NCBI RefSeq assembly: GCF_050948175.1
Contig: NC_135195.1
Coordinates: 10,754,001-10,818,000 of the forward strand
Direction of reading: 5' to 3'
Length of the DNA: 64,000 nt
Origin: Xylocopa sonorina
Taxonomy: Eukaryota > Arthropoda > Insecta > Hymenoptera > Apidae
How positions within the stretch are numbered: the stretch's first letter is position 1; every line of letters begins with the position of its first letter. The notes below the pieces were generated by a model, which saw nothing but the letters and a program-made list of their open reading frames with translations, made no database searches and was not told the DNA's origin. This document shows, piece after piece, positions 36,477 through 45,575 of this stretch. The translations under genes were made by a program, and so were the position numbers.

Positions 36477-36498
36477 GGAAGAGGAGGAAGAAGAATAG
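22188..36498 (+). CDS. up: Muscle troponin T (tropomyosin-binding subunit), alternatively spliced
   Basis: Coding exons: 22188-22213, 23608-23634, 23722-23724 (micro), 25389-25409 (candidate), 28362-28379, 32105-32135, 32261-32365, 32499-32595, 32691-32727, 32861-32963, 33058-33276, 33498-33590, 33674-33754, then 34123-34201 or 35301-35379, and 36227-36498. All phases agree. Including every cassette, the protein is 403 aa; without the micro and candidate exons it is 395 aa, close to known insect forms. It begins MSDDEEQYS. It contains RQEQKRSDLDEQLKEYIAEW of the tropomyosin-binding region, the long charged helix, KGPNFTITRKDL, KIQVASKYERRVDTRSYDD, and LPKWFGERPGKK before a poly-Glu tail. In the family this subunit ties the troponin complex to tropomyosin on the thin filament. 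Core introns are short (about 80-220 bases), whereas the N-terminal ones reach several kb. The symbol is that of the Drosophila orthologue. Confidence 0.97.
22214..23607 (+). other. up: Troponin T intron
   Basis: Between donor gtaagt and acceptor ttttacag. It has a C-rich patch around 23480-23515. No extra exon supported. Confidence 0.8.
23608..23634 (+). CDS. up: Troponin T acidic exon with tandem NAGNAG acceptor
   Basis: 27 bases encoding SEEEVVEE after completing a Ser codon, with donor gtaagt. The acceptor is ttttacagcag, so splicing can use the AG at 23607 or the one at 23610. The two products differ by a single Ser. The proximal choice matches the SSEEE seen in other insect proteins. 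Confidence 0.88.
23722..23724 (+). CDS. up: Candidate 3-nt microexon of troponin T
   Basis: The sequence cattccag|GAA|gtaagt has a full acceptor with pyrimidine tract and a perfect donor three bases apart, 87 bases after the previous exon. Inclusion keeps phase 2: it completes Thr and leaves AA, which becomes Lys with any following exon beginning with G, adding one residue. Its small size leaves open the possibility that it is a recursive splicing point. Confidence 0.5.
23725..25388 (+). other. up: Troponin T intron with 246-nt AG-free zone at its 3' end
   Basis: No coding signal. Bases 25141-25386 hold no AG dinucleotide, the region preceding the candidate 21-nt exon. Tandem CAAC/CAAT-like and poly-T segments occur inside it. 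Confidence 0.7.
25389..25409 (+). CDS. up: Candidate 21-nt cassette exon of troponin T behind a long AG-free zone
   Basis: The exon lies between the AG at 25387-25388 and a perfect donor gtaagt at 25410. It is a multiple of three in the phase needed by its neighbours, begins with G like the other cassettes, and would encode QPERKI flanked by the split codons. The bases before the acceptor are purine-rich, so by ordinary standards the acceptor is poor. But the 246 bases upstream (25141-25386) contain no AG at all. They hold a branch-point-like CTGAC at 25189-25193 followed by a strong pyrimidine tract at 25206-25240. That is the arrangement of a distant-branch-point regulated exon. Confidence 0.55.
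25485..25625 (+). repeat. CT-rich simple-sequence tract
   Basis: Imperfect TTTCTCTC/TCTCTCTTTC repeats over about 140 bases in a troponin T intron, just after the candidate 21-nt exon. Such tracts can bind polypyrimidine-tract proteins and may influence splicing. Confidence 0.85.
25728..25758 (+). repeat. Tandem GTGCAATGCAAC repeat
   Basis: Two perfect 12-base units (25728-25739, 25740-25751) and a partial third. The core ATGCAACG recurs in the adjacent inverted-repeat element, so it may be part of the same mobile sequence. Confidence 0.7.
25832..25979. mobile_element. TTAA-flanked miniature inverted-repeat element (piggyBac-like MITE)
   Basis: Both ends carry TTAA. The left end reads TTAAGGGCGTGTTCAGATGA and the right end, on the opposite strand, TTAAGGCCCGTTCAGACGAG. 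Both then continue into TAATGCAACG, giving terminal inverted repeats of about 33 bases with a few differences and one single-base gap. The 140-base interior has no coding potential. A TTAA target duplication is characteristic of the piggyBac superfamily. It lies in a troponin T intron. Confidence 0.65.
28362..28379 (+). CDS. up: Troponin T 18-nt cassette exon
   Basis: Exon GGGTAGGGCGTCCCAAAA sits between ctttctttttttgtag and gtaagt, both near-perfect. Entered in phase 2 it reads GRASQ with split codons on both sides and ends as Lys with the next exon. Read in another phase it has a TAG, so the phase fit is informative. Confidence 0.8.
28380..32104 (+). other. up: Troponin T intron of 3.7 kb
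   Basis: Has CT-rich DNA at 29620-29690, a poly-A tract at 31826-31839 and other A-rich stretches to about 31925. No further exon with correct phase and splice sites could be supported. Confidence 0.7.
31826..31839 (+). repeat. A14 homopolymer in an A-rich tract
   Basis: Fourteen A in a row, followed by more A/G-rich DNA to about 31925, inside a troponin T intron. Confidence 0.9.
32105..32135 (+). CDS. up: Troponin T exon, end of variable N-terminus
   Basis: 31 bases between cctacatcag and gtgagg. It encodes DSGENPEFMK, the insect equivalent of the conserved G-x-PEF(I/M)K motif that leads into the tropomyosin-binding region. It switches the reading from phase 2 to phase 0. Confidence 0.92.
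32261..33754 (+). CDS. up: Troponin T constitutive core exons
   Basis: Seven exons (32261-32365, 32499-32595, 32691-32727, 32861-32963, 33058-33276, 33498-33590, 33674-33754) have good splice sites and continuous phase. They encode the long charged tropomyosin-binding helix, the KKGPNFTI linker, and the C-terminal half with QELWDTIVKLETEKYDLEER and RQKQQLRHKALKKGLDPEAL, the coiled-coil partner of troponin I. No disrupted residue or frameshift is seen. All introns between these exons are below about 225 bases. Confidence 0.97.
34123..34201 (+). CDS. up: Troponin T mutually exclusive exon A
   Basis: 79 bases encoding GYDTLLAEINEKLWKQ and then KSEQFMKRNK plus one base, with donor gtgagt. Its upstream region is purine-rich with a weak pyrimidine tract (attaaatcgcag), which suggests that inclusion needs activation. 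It has the same length and phase as exon 35301-35379, so only one of the two can be used without breaking the frame. Drosophila troponin T has an equivalent 10A/10B pair selected by muscle type. Confidence 0.92.
34202..36226 (+). other. up: Troponin T introns around the mutually exclusive exon pair
   Basis: 34202-35300 and 35380-36226 flank exon B. AT-rich, without coding signal. The short intron 33755-34122 precedes exon A and has a purine-rich 3' end. Confidence 0.8.
35301..35379 (+). CDS. up: Troponin T mutually exclusive exon B
   Basis: 79 bases encoding GLTEQQKEFIEKQWAQ and then QKEQFLGRQK plus one base. It has a stronger acceptor (cattggtgttgcag) and donor gtatgt. It aligns with exon A in length, its first Gly, the Trp and the final basic K, with different helix residues, as expected for a tandem exon duplication. 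Confidence 0.92.
36227..36498 (+). CDS. up: Troponin T last exon with poly-glutamate tail
   Basis: Starts after ccattaaaacag, encodes TKLPKWFGERPGKKPGDPES, then an acidic linker, and from 36349 a run of 49 codons of which 45 are Glu (the others are two Gly and two Lys). It stops with TAG at 36496-36498. GAA and GAG are mixed irregularly, not as a pure repeat. Insect troponin T tails of this kind have been proposed to bind calcium near flight-muscle thin filaments. Confidence 0.97.
36349..36495 (+). repeat. GAR codon repeat encoding poly-Glu
   Basis: 147 bases almost entirely of GAA/GAG triplets in frame in troponin T. The complementary strand reads as a spurious Leu/Phe- or Ser-rich frame. 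Confidence 0.95.
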
Positions 36499-38745
36499 AC
36501 GCTTCTTCTGGAAAATCGGCACCTAACCAACGATTCAATCGATTGATCATCAAGCAATAACGCAACATCCTTCGAACCATCGAATACAATATAGTCGTGG
36601 CGGCAGTAGAGTGAGACAATGGGACACCATTGTACAGAATCTCGTCGTTATAGGTGATATTTTGTTCCTGTGCTTACGTTGCATCGAAATGATCGCGGGG
36701 AATACGGGACGAGAGAGCACACTTCTTCACGTAACATTTCTCCGCGAAGAACGTAACCTATAATGGCGAGCATTCCGGCGTGATAAAACATGCTGTTACT
36801 ACTTCTCAGCTGTTCTACCACTACTACTTCTACTACTATTACTCTACTACTTCTATTGCTACTACAATTATTATTATTGTATTGTACAAAATACACGTAA
36901 ACACACATTATTAAAGTAATAAAATGAACGGTTTATCGTATAAGATTTCCGCGAGGAATCTTCCCACCCCAGGAGAGAAGACCTTGATTTGTTACGAAAA
37001 CACGAACTTGTATTCACGATTGTAAATTAAGAAGCCTATGGAAGAAAACAGTTCCGTATCAAGACTTCAATCGTGTTTTTTATTATTTAACTCGACATTA
37101 ACACGTCGTTCATCACTTATACGTATTTTCGTACTTTTGCTGGTAAATTTGATTAATAATAAATTCGGAAATCACGAGAAGATTGGAGAACTGGTATATG
37201 TACAGTCTGTATGGTTCATAAAGAGGAAAAGAAAGTTCTTTTTAAAGTTCCTGTTCGATCGCGGGGGTCAACAAACTTTCGACGGCGCCCTTGCATTCCA
37301 CTAACTTAACCCTACCTATGTCGTGGCAGAAGAATACCGATGAAAACCGGAATGGCTTATTCATGAAAATCATCAGCGGGGCTTCTCTCTTCTCTCGATC
37401 TATTTTTAACGCTCTTACTTGACCTTTCCTTCAAGTATTCTTCTATTACGAGCACAATGCGCTTGATGGATATAATTAATGACACCACTACACTGCCGAT
37501 AAATCATGTCGTGGTTTTGTTGACGGAACACGTAATACGCGTTGTTTTACTAATTAAAAATACGTCAACGTACGAGACAGCTAAAAGCGGAACGAAAACA
37601 TATCAATCGATTTATGATCCGTTCGTAAATACCCGGCGATCGTCACGACACTTCGGATTCGCGCCAAAACTTATAAACAGGTCCGAGTCGCCGAAGTGTT
37701 GCCAACAAACGCTCCTTCTTAAAATAAGCGATGCAGACTTCGCGTATAATGATAGCTGTTGTGCGAATTTTAGTATCTCGGAGAATTTCATGTTCAAAAG
37801 AAATATTTTGGAATATGAGCACTTAAACCATGAAAAATATCGAATATCCGTTTATGTATATTAAATATTGTATATTTTAACTATGTGTTAGTTTTGTACG
37901 CACGTAGTTTTTCATGTTGACGTAACTGATCCAAGAATCAAAAACATTCGGCGAATGGACTGTCTCGGACATTTGCTCCAAGGTAATTTATTCATTCGTC
38001 TTATATTCTCGTCAATAAAAGAAATTTTATCGCTACGTAAATAAACCGGGAACTAATCGTTATAATAGTGTTTCTGTTTTAATAAACATGGAGTATATTA
38101 TTGTTCAGAAGTATGGCTTTTAAAGGTATATTTATTGATTCTTTGTTTTTGTTAGTGGTAATAATAATGTTGATTAATAAATTTGTTAACTGAGTTCCGG
38201 AGAAATGTTTTTATGCACGTACGTATCATTTATTCAACGTTCCTCACATTGTAGCTTAGTACGTACGAGGCTGTAGAATCGGCGACAGCCATTCGTCAAA
38301 AGGAAATCATGCAAATTTAACATGTTAGGACCGCAGTCCGTTAAAATTCAAGGCGGACTCTAGTGACGGAACAATGACGTAAAGCGTGAGAGGTGAAACG
38401 AACGAGAAACCGTTTTCCGTTCGTATCTCTGTCCTTCTCACGCGCATACTTCCATCGTTGTTTCCTATCTCTTTTTCTCCCTAATTCAACTGCTAGTGAT
38501 GGGAATGACACAACTTCGATCGTATTCAAACAATCAAAAAATTATATAATAATTACATCATAAACTCGATATTATAAACTCGATATTCTCGTTCCAACTG
38601 ATTTCTCTATATTCACGGTTTATTTAGTTTTTATCAATCAGAATTTTTCAAGCACCTGCACATTTCGAATTCAAAACCGAGGATGCCTACAAGTGTTCCA
38701 CCTGGCGGAGGCGCGCGTATTTAATCCCATCGCTGGCAGTCGCAA
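36499..38745 (+). other. Troponin T 3' untranslated region and intergenic region
   Basis: Includes an ACT/ATT-rich segment around 36815-36885 and the polyadenylation signal. No coding signal afterwards; the longest open frame, 37457-37864, has no family features. Confidence 0.6.
36918..36923 (+). terminator. Polyadenylation signal AATAAA of troponin T
   Basis: AATAAA 420 bases after the stop codon, with a preceding ATT/ACT-rich 3' untranslated region. Confidence 0.6.
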
Positions 38746-38755
38746 CTATTTATAA
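38746..38755 (+). promoter_or_regulatory. MEF2-like site overlapping a TATA-like element
   Basis: CTATTTATAA fits both the MEF2 consensus and a TATTTATA-type TATA box. It lies upstream of the candidate first exon ending at 39327. Confidence 0.35.
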
Positions 38756-38779
38756 TGGTAGCCGCTGGCTCGAGACTCA

Positions 38780-39327
38780 TATTTCTCCTCTCTTTCACAC
38801 TCATACTCTGTTTTCTGACCGTCGCCTCTCTCTTCTTCTCTCTTTCAGTGTGCAGCAGTGGTCGGTTCTTAAGCTGCGTTAATAGTGTCGCCAAGTATTC
38901 GTCCGAGAGCCAGACTGCGCTGTTCCTCCTCTCTCTCTCTACCTGAGAAGACGGAAATGGAGCAACCGCGGGACCGATGGTTACCGACGATGCCGCGATC
39001 GTGTCGTGCACTCGAATAATAAACAATAACACGGGGTGACGCGTGTCATGGGATAGCAGACCGCTGCGACCTGTTGCCGGCTGCCAAAAGAGATCCCCCT
39101 GCGGATGTCGCGCGTGTTTCGTGGCCAGTGCGATCGTGAAATGTTCGTTTCGGAGTACCTCGTAGCGGGAACAGGGAACCGTGGTGTGTCATGGCGGTGA
39201 TCGTTCTACAGAACGGGCACGTTCGCGTACACATGGCTACAATGCTGGCTATCAAGGAGAAAAAGAAAGGAAGAATCAGAAGCTGACTACGAAGCGGCCT
39301 GGCCACGAGGAAACCTCTCTCGATGAG
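38780..39327 (+). other. Candidate non-coding or nearly non-coding first exon of an unrecognised gene
   Basis: The 3' boundary is supported by donor GATGAG|gtaagc at 39328; the 5' boundary is a guess placed about 30 bases after the TATA-like element. The last five bases are ATGAG, a start codon at 39323 leaving two bases, the same phase as the two other candidate first exons to the right. An upstream open frame of 31 codons (39191-39286, starting MAVIVLQNGHV) ends before the donor. Confidence 0.35.
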
Positions 39328-42300
39328 GTAAGCGTAGAATATATCTAGGCACGTTATACGAACCGTGTGAATGGAATTCGTTCGGTAATCGAGTGACAGA
39401 TAGAACAGAGACGTACGTTACGATTTTTCACCTCTGTTATGTACTCTCCGCGACGTTCCACGAGTGTTTGACGATTCGTTTTTAGTGCCAGAAACCGACG
39501 GCTTCTGCGACAGACGGAACTCGACGGAAATTGACGATTTCTCTCGAGTAACGACCGAGGACGGCTTCGTGGTGTTTCGTGTTAACTCGCGGTTTCCTGA
39601 TAACAAGGTGAACACGCGATAAGAACGATTACGAGATCCGGCATTACGAAACGTGAGAATAATTCATATCGTGACAGGTATAGGATAGAAGTATATATAT
39701 AAGGATAATCTTCGGGCTGTTCTTTCTTTTACCGTTCTGTGCCGTCGGAGAACTTTCACGCCGGGCGCTCCGATCATGTATGTATACGATAATGCACGCA
39801 GGACGATGGCTTTTTATCATTCCTACAAATTCTGGGTTATTTCGAAGTAACTCTCACTGCCACAAAGTATAGTTCCAGTGGATATTATTAATTTTATAGA
39901 GGCACATCTATGTACGAGTACATAGGCCGAGTGCCTGTAAGGATAGCTGTTAAACTGGAAATATGAAATACATAAAGTGAATTTACCATTGCGACCCTGA
40001 CTTTATCTTTACATTCACTCCGCTTTTATAATGTCAGACGAACACGTGTACAAGAATAGGCGCCTTGTGCAACATTATTTTACGGTTTCTTTCCCTCTGC
40101 TCAACATTGTTTAATGTTTAATAGGCGCGAGGAAGGGTTAAACTTTTATTTCCTAACTTATCATGGTATATTATTATTAGGTTGTTAATGGTATAATGGG
40201 CAGAAAAATTGTTGTACCAAGAAACGGAAAAACAAGAAATTAATATTTTGGGAAGCAAGTTTTGCTTACACTTTGCATAAATTTTACAGTCTCTCGGAAC
40301 ATTTTCAGTAACGCTTTACTAGCTGTTTCGTAGATGCTTTTAAAGTAGAAGTTTCTGATATTCTTCCGTGAATTTCGTTCTTATTTCCCCGCCGAGCAGT
40401 TTTATCTGTACAGTACCTTTTTCTTTATTAGAGATGGAAGTATCCTTTTACGAACTGTACTGTATGAATTTGTATGGATGCTTGTGTTATCCTGCCTCTC
40501 CAATTGAAGTTGAGATGGGAGCTTTTATCGCAGATTATTCTTTAGAATGCTCTTATAGTCTCAATTTTCGTATTCAGTCCCGTTGAGCTCGTTTCTTTAA
40601 GCTATTCTTTTCTTGGAATTTTTTAATCTGGGAAAAAGAGCTTAATAACGAATGGGGATCGGGCATTTTAAGCGTATCCTTAAAGTTTTCTAGTTCGAAC
40701 AAATTTTAGTCGTTGTCGTATGACCACCAATAAGATATTTGAAAGATAACTCGTGAAGTTGTAAAAAGCGGTAAAAAGACCGCAAACTTAAATAAATAGT
40801 GACAGGATTTATTGCATCGAATGTGCGATAGAAATTGATGTAATAATAAATACCATTGACGCACAACAGCGAAACATTTAAAGCAGATGTAATGGTGAGA
40901 CCGCAGCGGAACACAATGGTACGAGAAATAAAAAGAGTGTAATCCCCTCGATTACAGTATTAGAGAACAATTAAATTTGATGAGAGGTTAAAAATAGCCG
41001 AACGAACAACTCGACGATTGATCTCCCATCGTGGTGTGCGCGAATATACATGTCGGCCAGTAAGGGATTAAACGCACACAGTGCGTTGCACCATCACGCA
41101 ATTGAAACGAGTCGAGATTGCCCACGATGGCCCATATAGGTTGCAAATTGTTGCGTAATAATGCATAAGAGCTATGAATGCGTATTTCCTATTATTGCGC
41201 GTTTATGCGTTAACAAAGGATGGCCAGTGTCTGGAACGCAAGCGTTCTATTCGTATGACCAGTGCTCTCTGCAACGGGTGTGTTTCAGATACGTGAAACG
41301 ACGTCGATTGTGCCGCAATTAAACACAGACAACAAACACTTGTCCAATTTGACCATGAGAGATATTTTAATTCAAGTTATTAACATCTGGAATGTACGTG
41401 TACCTAATACAGCTCGTCTTTTATTAAAATTACGCTTACTTGGTTGTTTCTCTATGTGTATACTTTAATATTTATGAAACATGAATACGTTATTAGCGGT
41501 GGTTATCAGTATTAAATGGTTTATTAAATTTATAGCAACTCCGTTGAATATTCCGCATTGCTTTTAAAGGGAAAATGGTTTCCAAGAATAACAGGTGGAT
41601 TTTCAGTAATTATTGTTATTATTAGGTACCACCCTCCTTCATAGTATATTTATATAATTTGCAGCTAGATTTGCGTATATTCAGCAAATTATATTAATAT
41701 AAGGATTACGTTAAAATAAAAAAGGAACAGATATTCGGAATACAATACCCAGTATAATAATATATTTTTCATTTTATATTATATTCTATTGAAATCAGAA
41801 TATCACGAGATTATTTGTACGAGATGTAATAGGATCATAAAAGATATTAACGATATCAAAAGGTAACGGTGTTAGGTGAGAGGAATGAATGATGAACGTA
41901 TTCACTACCATTATTATGTTACTTGCGCCAGAAACTATTCCTTTATCGTGCTTAATTAATCTACCCATCGTACATTTCCCTTATCTATGATTAAAATACG
42001 ATTTTACCCGCCACCGACGATATCCATTGAAAGGACATTTTCACGCCATCGGTCGCGGAAAATGGCACTGATGAGACCGGCCGGGCATTGTTCTCCAACC
42101 AGGAAATTAAACAAGAATGCATCAGTTGTCGGTGGAACGTCAGAAGCCGCTTAGACGACACTTCGTTACGTCTTTACAATGTACGGAATTCAGTCTGTGT
42201 CAGAGAAATGTATAGATCGAAAGTCAGCGAGGTGCATCCGCGTTCGCCAAGTAAAAGTGTCAGACACGTGCCTTTAATAACGAGATGAATACCGCACAGA

Positions 42301-45300
42301 GTCCTCTCCTTCATCGCAGTAATAAAATATCGTACGTCTTTTATTTTATTTCAATTAAACAATTTGAAAGCAGGTTTTTGTTTTTTTTTCATCGGATAGT
42401 AGAGTATTTTCAGATACGTACAGTTCTGATAAATTGCACGTTTTTATACGAGCCGACTGTTCGACGTACGTAAATTCCGTGAATGTTTCCCTTGTTCAGT
42501 AGCCTGGTCAAAGTCAAGCTTATAGCATCGGATAATCCACCCAAACACTTCATGGTCCATATCGATCCAATCGGATATCCATTAACCTATGTTCTATTAA
42601 TTGGATTGGAAACAATCGGAATTTTCAAGCGTTAATTGAAGCTTGAAATTACTTGAGTTCAAACTCAGTTTTATTGATCAATATACATGTATATATTTTA
42701 GTTATTATTTACTGTAGCCCTCTTTAAACCATCTATTTTGCTCCCCTAACATTTTATTCGAATTACTCGTTCGTACACTTTCGCCTTGAGGTATATAGAA
42801 AAAAATTCCCTAACTTACACAGGATGTTACTATATAATAAGGAGCCATCGATGTTTCATTGATCCTTTAAAACCCCTTGAAATCGTCATGGCGTGTACCA
42901 AGTAAACCAGTGCTGTTCAAGCTCGGCAAGTGTTCCCGGAACTCGTTGCAAGTTGGCTCTGGTTTAAATCCTTGGAGTATGTTCCGTTTAGGCCTGGATT
43001 AGATTTAGGTGGATCGATGAGACTCCAACCGAGTCAGCATGGTTTTGATTGATTTTAGGCAACTTTTAACGAGCCTGCGTTGTTCTAGCTGAGGTTAGCT
43101 GAGAGTCTAAGTCAGTGGAGCTCCTGCCTACTGGTTACTTCAGTCGATCTTATTTTATTTGTGATTCTTCTGAGGGTTTTAGCTAACAATAACGGTGACT
43201 ACTTTCGAAATCAGATTGTACAATTGATTTATCAAGTCAGTGGATTTTTTATTAATTTCAATGGTTCTCAACGATTAACCACACAAGGTGTTCTTACTGA
43301 CAATGAGCAGATTAGCATATAAATTTTGAGAGTTGCTCGGAACGTATTTTTCGCACGAGGAATCAGTCGTTTCAGACAACTTGTGGTACACCCTCTATAT
43401 ATCTGCCACCTCTTTCGAACAATTAATCTTTTTTACGAGCAAAACGTCCACTGCGGTGCCCTTATCGTGTGATAAGATAAAAATTCAACCTTCCGTATTT
43501 GCAGTGCGTAGAGTTATGCAAATCGCGATAACAATAAAAGTCGCGACCAGTCTTTTACACGGTTTTCGTGCCTGTTTCGTAACCAGACGTAATCATTTAG
43601 AAATACACAAGCTTTACGGTGTACGCCGGACGGAAATGAAAGCGAGATTACGCAGTTGTTGCTATACTATTTCTGCAAACTAACCTTTCGCAACTGAGTC
43701 TTGTGCCTCACCGTTTCGTTATTTACTGTTCTCCACTGCGCGTCAGTGTACATTAACATTTTTCCCAGAGTTGGAGCACGCTGTTTAATATATTCGTTTC
43801 GAATTATCAGGTATTTCATCTCGTTTCTTGGCTTCGAGCAACGAGGTATCCCGATTTCTTCTACGCTTGGATATTATATACGACCGTAAACAGACACACG
43901 AAATTCCTTTTTGAACGCTTTCCTCAATTTATCATCCTTTATTTCATGTATCTTTACGTTCGAACAATACTAAAGCTTTCTCAGCATTTTCTCTGAGAGA
44001 TTGTAGTGATTCATGCCTCAGGAATGATATTGAAACAGTTACACGAAATAAAATACGAAATATTACTTCACCCCTGTTATTTATAGGATTTATGTATGCT
44101 TTTGATTATCACTTTCTTCCGACGTGCAGATAATATTTTAAAAGATAAATTATTCCTGAACCGTGAGGCGTACCAGCGTAAATGCATTTCCTGCAAAATA
44201 TAGTATAAAATTGCTTTCTCTCTAAAGCATAAATCTATAAAATACCTTTCTCTCTAGAAATGAAATATTTTTTATTTGAATTTTTATAGGGTATATTGTG
44301 GAAAAGGAATAGATTATTATTATAGAATTATAGATTATTATTATAGAATTGCATTTATTTGCGATTTGATGAGAAATCAATCTCACTTCTATTCGGAGCG
44401 TTCAGTTTAAGTGAAAATGGGAGGCGACTGTGTTAATACACGAAGGCTGCGCTTCGAGGGTAGCGCGTAAAAAGGTTTAGGTTATTTAATGTTCGAACTC
44501 TTGTAATCTCATTATAATTTTAAACAATTTGAAGCTTCGTGACTACTACTTTCCACGGGTTGTTGCATCAGCCATCATCGAGTACCGTTCAACACGCTCG
44601 TATACAAGTGTAGATTTTAATCCTCTTCAATATAATAATTCCGTAAAGTGTAACGTATATTGAGACGTCGACAGGTATCCCTTTAGCGCTTCTATACGAG
44701 CAGGATTAAAATGTCAGTTCCTTTTAGAGGAAGCCCGTTTTTTTCTGTCAGATCCTCATCTTTTTTTTCCAATTCCTCTTCCTATCCCCGAATCAACTGT
44801 AATAAAACTTCACGTTCGCGAACGATCATCCGTGTCATGTGCTCCGACGCGCAGAACAGAATTTTTAGGGCTCGATTTAACGCCATCAATTAATTTGATC
44901 AATTGCCTTCATTTCTGAAACCTTTTTATATTAAATATCAGAAGCAGGAAACGTGCAACTACGCATACTTATCAATTAACAATGAATTAATATCGAGGAG
45001 TAACGTAGGCAACTCCAATGGGCATTTAATTTAAACGTACTCTATTCTGCCGGAAGTTACGCAGCAGCACAGCGGACAGTTGCCCATCTGTCCCGTACGC
45101 TTCCCTCTACGGTACGATCGTGCCCTGTTTCCGTTGTTTGCTCAAGCGATTTCGTTCTTAACGCGGCCCAGCCAGGAAATACGACGATATAGGGCACTCT
45201 CTAATGGCATTAAGGCATTATACAAAATAGAATTGGGTGCTTGCGGGATTTCAGAAGCCGTAACAGTTAACAATACCTTGGGTCACTTCGTGCGAGCCAG

Positions 45301-45385
45301 TCGAGCAAAATTTGACGGTGACTCCGGATTGGAGAGAGTACAAAGCGGCCGCGTATTTCGCATATTTTTCCACGGTTGTTTCATC
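39328..45385 (+). other. Non-coding, probably a long first intron
   Basis: AT-rich with short random frames only. It contains a 21-base tandem duplication at 44310-44351. No exon could be supported. Confidence 0.55.
44310..44351 (+). repeat. 21-base tandem duplication
   Basis: Two adjacent copies of an AT-rich 21-base unit (44310-44330, 44331-44351) that differ at the last base. Confidence 0.85.
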
Positions 45386-45522
45386 GTCGCTATTCACAGT
45401 CAGTTGTAATCGTCACGAACGATAGGATTGCTGTTGAACCCATGCCACTGTAACATGCTCGCATCCTCGAAGCAGTAGCTTATCCAATCGCGAATCGTTC
45501 AACGAGAAGCAATCAGTTGGCA

Positions 45523-45575
45523 ATGGCGGACGAGGAGAATAAAGAAGACACCGAACTCGAGGAGGATACAGAAGG
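45523..45575 (+). CDS. Candidate alternative first coding exon, acidic N-terminus
   Basis: ATG in good context (ggcaATGG) is followed by 17 codons reading MADEENKEDTELEEDTE and two bases (GG), then donor gtgagg at 45576. The strong acidic bias and the exact donor support coding. An initiator-like TCAGTTG lies about 130 bases upstream of the ATG. It ends in phase 2, as does the exon at 53356. I do not recognise the protein; such an acidic start occurs in several muscle and signalling proteins. The downstream exons are not in the window. Confidence 0.4.
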
